From UBA1757 sp045627385 (lineage in GTDB: Bacteria > Bacteroidota > Bacteroidia > Bacteroidales > UBA1402), in assembly GCA_045627385.1 (NCBI GenBank), contig JAZQNO010000008.1, forward strand, positions 1 to 52,050: 52,050 nt of DNA, read 5' to 3'. Below the pieces are notes generated by a model. It was not told where the DNA came from. It worked only from the letters and a program-made list of their open reading frames with translations, and ran no database searches. Position 1 is the first letter of the stretch; every line of letters starts with the position of its first letter. The translations under genes and the position numbers were made by a program. Of this stretch, positions 49,501-52,050 are shown in pieces.

Positions 49501-52050
49501 TTATTGTCCGATCTGAACGTGGGTCTGGCCCTCGACCTTGGCTTGGTTGCCACCGCCGTAGACATTGCCGGAGATGTTGGCGCCCGGTTTCTCGGTCTCG
49601 GAGCCGGGTGAGTAGTTCTTGGTGCTTGGGTCGAACTCCAGGTGGGCCTGAGCGGCTTTGGTGCCGATGCTCACGCGGGTGTCGCCCTTCACATCGGCCG
49701 CGTTGCCGCCGCCATAGACATTGACAATGCTGCCCAGTTTATCTTCGTTCACATAGGTGGCCACTTCGGCATCTTCGCTGTGCATGCCCGGAATCTGGTC
49801 GATTTCGACCGCTGGATCGCCCACCACAATGGCCGACGCGCCTTCGCCGCCGCCATAGAGGTTTCCGATGTGAGTGCAGGAGATGACCTCGACCACGGGG
49901 TCTTCGTAGACTTTTTCACCGCCCGTGTCGGCCGCCGTCCTGACAGTGCCGTCGTCGTTGTAGCCGTAGACGGAGTAGGCCGCGCGGTTGCCACCGCCGT
50001 AGAGTGCGTCGATGATGAGCGGATTACAGCCGATTTCATCGACAGTGACCTTGAGCGATCCTTTCAGGCATCCGCCGATGTTGTTGCCGGCGAAGACCCG
50101 GTTGAAATGGCCGCTGGTGACAATCAGGTGGATATCGGAAGTAAGATTGGCGTTCTTGGCGCCGCCGTAGATTTCCTTGAAGGCATCGATACAGCCCAGG
50201 GTGAAGGTGATGCTCTGTCCGTTGAACTCGGCCACGTTGCCGGCACCGTAGGCTTCCTGGATGTCGAGCGTGCACTTTGTGCCGGTGCCCCAGGCAGTGC
50301 GTTCGTCGGCAGTCTGCACCTCGGCCTCCGACTTGCCGTCGAGTGTCACATCCACGGCGCCCTTGATGTCGCCGCGCGAGTTGCTGCCGCCGAAGATGCC
50401 GCCCGTGTTCTGCACGAAGCCGCCTTCACCGTCGGGTTCTCCGAAAATGCCTCCGTAGATGGCGGTGACCGCATTGCCCTCGGCTGTCGTTGAGCGCAGG
50501 TTGCTGCGGTCGTAGCCCACATTGGCGCCGGGTTTGGAGAGATCCTGTCCGTTGCCGCCGCCGAAGACGTTGCCGTAGATGTTGCCGCCCCAGACGGTCA
50601 CACGGGTGCCGTAGACGGGAGCGGCGTTTCCGCCTCCGTAGACGTCGCCTTCGATGAGGGTGGCGCAGTCGCGTATGGTGACGGCTGTGTTGCCTTCAAC
50701 GGCAGCCTCGTCGCCGCCGCCGAACACACTGCCGCCGATGCTCACGCTGTGGCCTTCCTTCCAGTCGCCGATGTTCACGGCCGTGGAACCGACCACATGG
50801 GCGCCGGTGCCGTCGTTGCGCGTGCCTTTGCCGCCGCCGAAGACGTTGCCCGTCATTTCGCAGTTGAGGATGTTGACGGTGGTGTTGCCGGCATATTCGG
50901 CCAGGTTGCCGCCTCCGTAGACGGTGCCCAGGGAAGAAGTGCAGGTGTAGGAGTCGTCCCAGTTGGCGGTGACGGTGATGTTGCCGTAGATGGTGCCGCT
51001 CTGGTTGTTGCCGCCGAAGACGGTTTCGATGTTGCCGGCTTTGATGTTCAGATTGATGTCGCCGGTCATGTTGGCTGCCTCGGCACCACCGTAGACGGTG
51101 CCGATGTGGTCGCAGCAGCCGATGTCGATGTGGGCCACGTTGCTGGCTGCCATGTTGCCGCCGCCGCAGAGCTTGTCGATGTCGACGGGACATTCGCCGG
51201 AGGCATGCTGCGCGCTTTCGTCGCAGGTGGGAGCGCTCTGGGCCACGGTGATGTAGATTTCGCCGGTGACGGCACCGCTGTTGTTGTTGCCGCCGAAGGC
51301 GTTGAGAATGTGTCCGCCGGTGATGGTGAGGTTGATGTCGCCGTTGACGTTGGCGCCATAGCCGCCTCCGAAGACGTTGCCCAGCACGTTGCCGCCCTCG
51401 ATGAGCACTTCGGTGCCTGTTACCGTTGCCGCGTTACCGCCGCCGTAAACGTATTCAATGCTGTTGTCGCAGTTGTGCACGGTCACGGAAGGCGTGCCGT
51501 TGTAGTTGGCCTGGTTGCCGCCTCCGAAGACCGCGTAGATGGCATAGTCGCCCTCTGTTTCGGCCGGATCGGTGTTCCAGATGTCCACAGCCACCGTGCT
51601 CTGAGGGGCGCCGTTCACATTGTTGCAGCCGTAGATGGCATGGCCTTCTCCCTTGACGCTGCCGCCGCGTACGGTTACCTGCACGGGGCCGTAGACGTTG
51701 GCCGCTGTCGAGGCATTGCCCAGGGCGCCTCCGTAGAGCGAACCGTAGATGGTGCCGTCGTTGAGGGTGACGTTGGTGTGATACGTGTTGGTGGCTGTTG
51801 TTCCGTTCACTCTGCCCAGCGCCGAACCACCGTAGACATCGCCGTAGATGACCGCATTGCCTGAGGTCGATCCGGTGCCGGTATCGTAGATGCCGATGCT
51901 CAAATCCACATTGCCGCTGACACCCGTGCTCTGTCCGTAGCCGCCACCGTGCACATTGGCCGTGTGGTCGGCATCCAAGCCCACCTGGCCGCCTGAAATC
52001 TGAATCGTGACATTTTTGCTTATCGTGCCGGAAGAGTTGCTGCCGCCATA
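49501..52050 (-). CDS. Second YGGG-repeat protein (start outside window)
   Basis: The frame is open to the right edge, so the N-terminus and any signal peptide lie outside; 849 residues are visible. Nearly all of it is YGGG repeat: about 26 cores such as NVFGGGYGA, TVYGGGNLA and NVYGGGNQA, spaced 25-40 residues, with linking VTGDINLNIxGGNI-type strands, closer to each other than in the giant protein. It stops right after one repeat (THVQIGQ) with no T9SS-like, GLUG-like or anchoring domain. It may be exported another way, be a 3'-truncated relative of the giant gene, or work as a partner. It converges on the giant gene across about 320 bases. Confidence 0.82.
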   Translation of the reverse strand, partial: YGGSNSSGTISKNVTIQISGGQVGLDADHTANVHGGGYGQSTGVSGNVDLSIGIYDTGTGSTSGNAVIYGDVYGGSALGRVNGTTATNTYHTNVTLNDGTIYGSLYGGALGNASTAANVYGPVQVTVRGGSVKGEGHAIYGCNNVNGAPQSTVAVDIWNTDPAETEGDYAIYAVFGGGNQANYNGTPSVTVHNCDNSIEYVYGGGNAATVTGTEVLIEGGNVLGNVFGGGYGANVNGDINLTITGGHILNAFGGNNNSGAVTGEIYITVAQSAPTCDESAQHASGECPVDIDKLCGGGNMAASNVAHIDIGCCDHIGTVYGGAEAANMTGDINLNIKAGNIETVFGGNNQSGTIYGNITVTANWDDSYTCTSSLGTVYGGGNLAEYAGNTTVNILNCEMTGNVFGGGKGTRNDGTGAHVVGSTAVNIGDWKEGHSVSIGGSVFGGGDEAAVEGNTAVTIRDCATLIEGDVYGGGNAAPVYGTRVTVWGGNIYGNVFGGGNGQDLSKPGANVGYDRSNLRSTTAEGNAVTAIYGGIFGEPDGEGGFVQNTGGIFGGSNSRGDIKGAVDVTLDGKSEAEVQTADERTAWGTGTKCTLDIQEAYGAGNVAEFNGQSITFTLGCIDAFKEIYGGAKNANLTSDIHLIVTSGHFNRVFAGNNIGGCLKGSLKVTVDEIGCNPLIIDALYGGGNRAAYSVYGYNDDGTVRTAADTGGEKVYEDPVVEVISCTHIGNLYGGGEGASAIVVGDPAVEIDQIPGMHSEDAEVATYVNEDKLGSIVNVYGGGNAADVKGDTRVSIGTKAAQAHLEFDPSTKNYSPGSETEKPGANISGNVYGGGNQAKVEGQTHVQIGQ

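Noticed and set aside
49755..51864. Open frames on the plus strand within the second YGGG gene
   Set aside because: They are antisense shadows caused by GCC/GGC-rich repeat codons; no start context or domain was found.

Overview
The window is chromosomal DNA from a GC-rich member of the order Bacteroidales (phylum Bacteroidota). The evidence is several promoters of the Bacteroidota type (TAnnTTTG at -7, some with TTTG about 19-21 bases upstream), a type V (FimA/Mfa-like) pilus lipoprotein cluster with DUF3575 and DUF5119 proteins, a C-terminal domain that looks like a type IX secretion (T9SS) sorting signal, and typical Bacteroidales families (DUF5107, DUF4827, FloA, GH2). The genus cannot be fixed from sequence alone. 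I saw no rRNA, tRNA, CRISPR array, transposase or phage gene.

Region 1 (1-1070): the last codons of an upstream gene, then a parDE-type toxin-antitoxin operon with its own promoter, operator-like palindromes and a long stem-loop behind it. Region 2 (1072-5268, minus): an operon of a TPR/PD40-like exported protein, the flotillin-like FloA and the tRNA-modifying GTPase MnmE, which carries an unusual repetitive insertion. Region 3 (5375-13509, plus): a sugar MFS transporter, a DUF5107-TPR protein, a GH2 lipoprotein and a TtcA-like tRNA thiolase. Region 4 (13533-18533, minus): a second GH2-like protein whose catalytic residues look altered, fmt, rpe, and an ECF sigma factor. Region 5 (18717-25270, plus): a ClC-family chloride transporter, then ComEC-like, DHH phosphoesterase, DUF4827 lipoprotein and phosphoglucosamine mutase genes, closed by a strong terminator.

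Region 6 (25344-49181, plus) is the most interesting part. After an AT-rich promoter region come a DUF3575/OmpA-like outer-membrane protein, a DUF5119 lipoprotein, seven consecutive fimbrillin-like lipoproteins, and then a 3,715-residue secreted protein. That protein has about 44 glycine-rich 'VYGGGN'-type repeats, a second and different array of about twelve short modules, a GLUG-like segment and a C-terminal T9SS-like sorting domain. The genes are closely spaced and co-directional. I read this as one surface-appendage system in which lipoprotein pilins are encoded with a giant T9SS cargo, by analogy with Mfa5 in the Porphyromonas gingivalis mfa cluster. Region 7 (49501-52050, minus) faces it and encodes a second YGGG-repeat protein that runs off the window and ends without any sorting domain.

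Functions named here come from reading protein motifs by eye; no database search was run.
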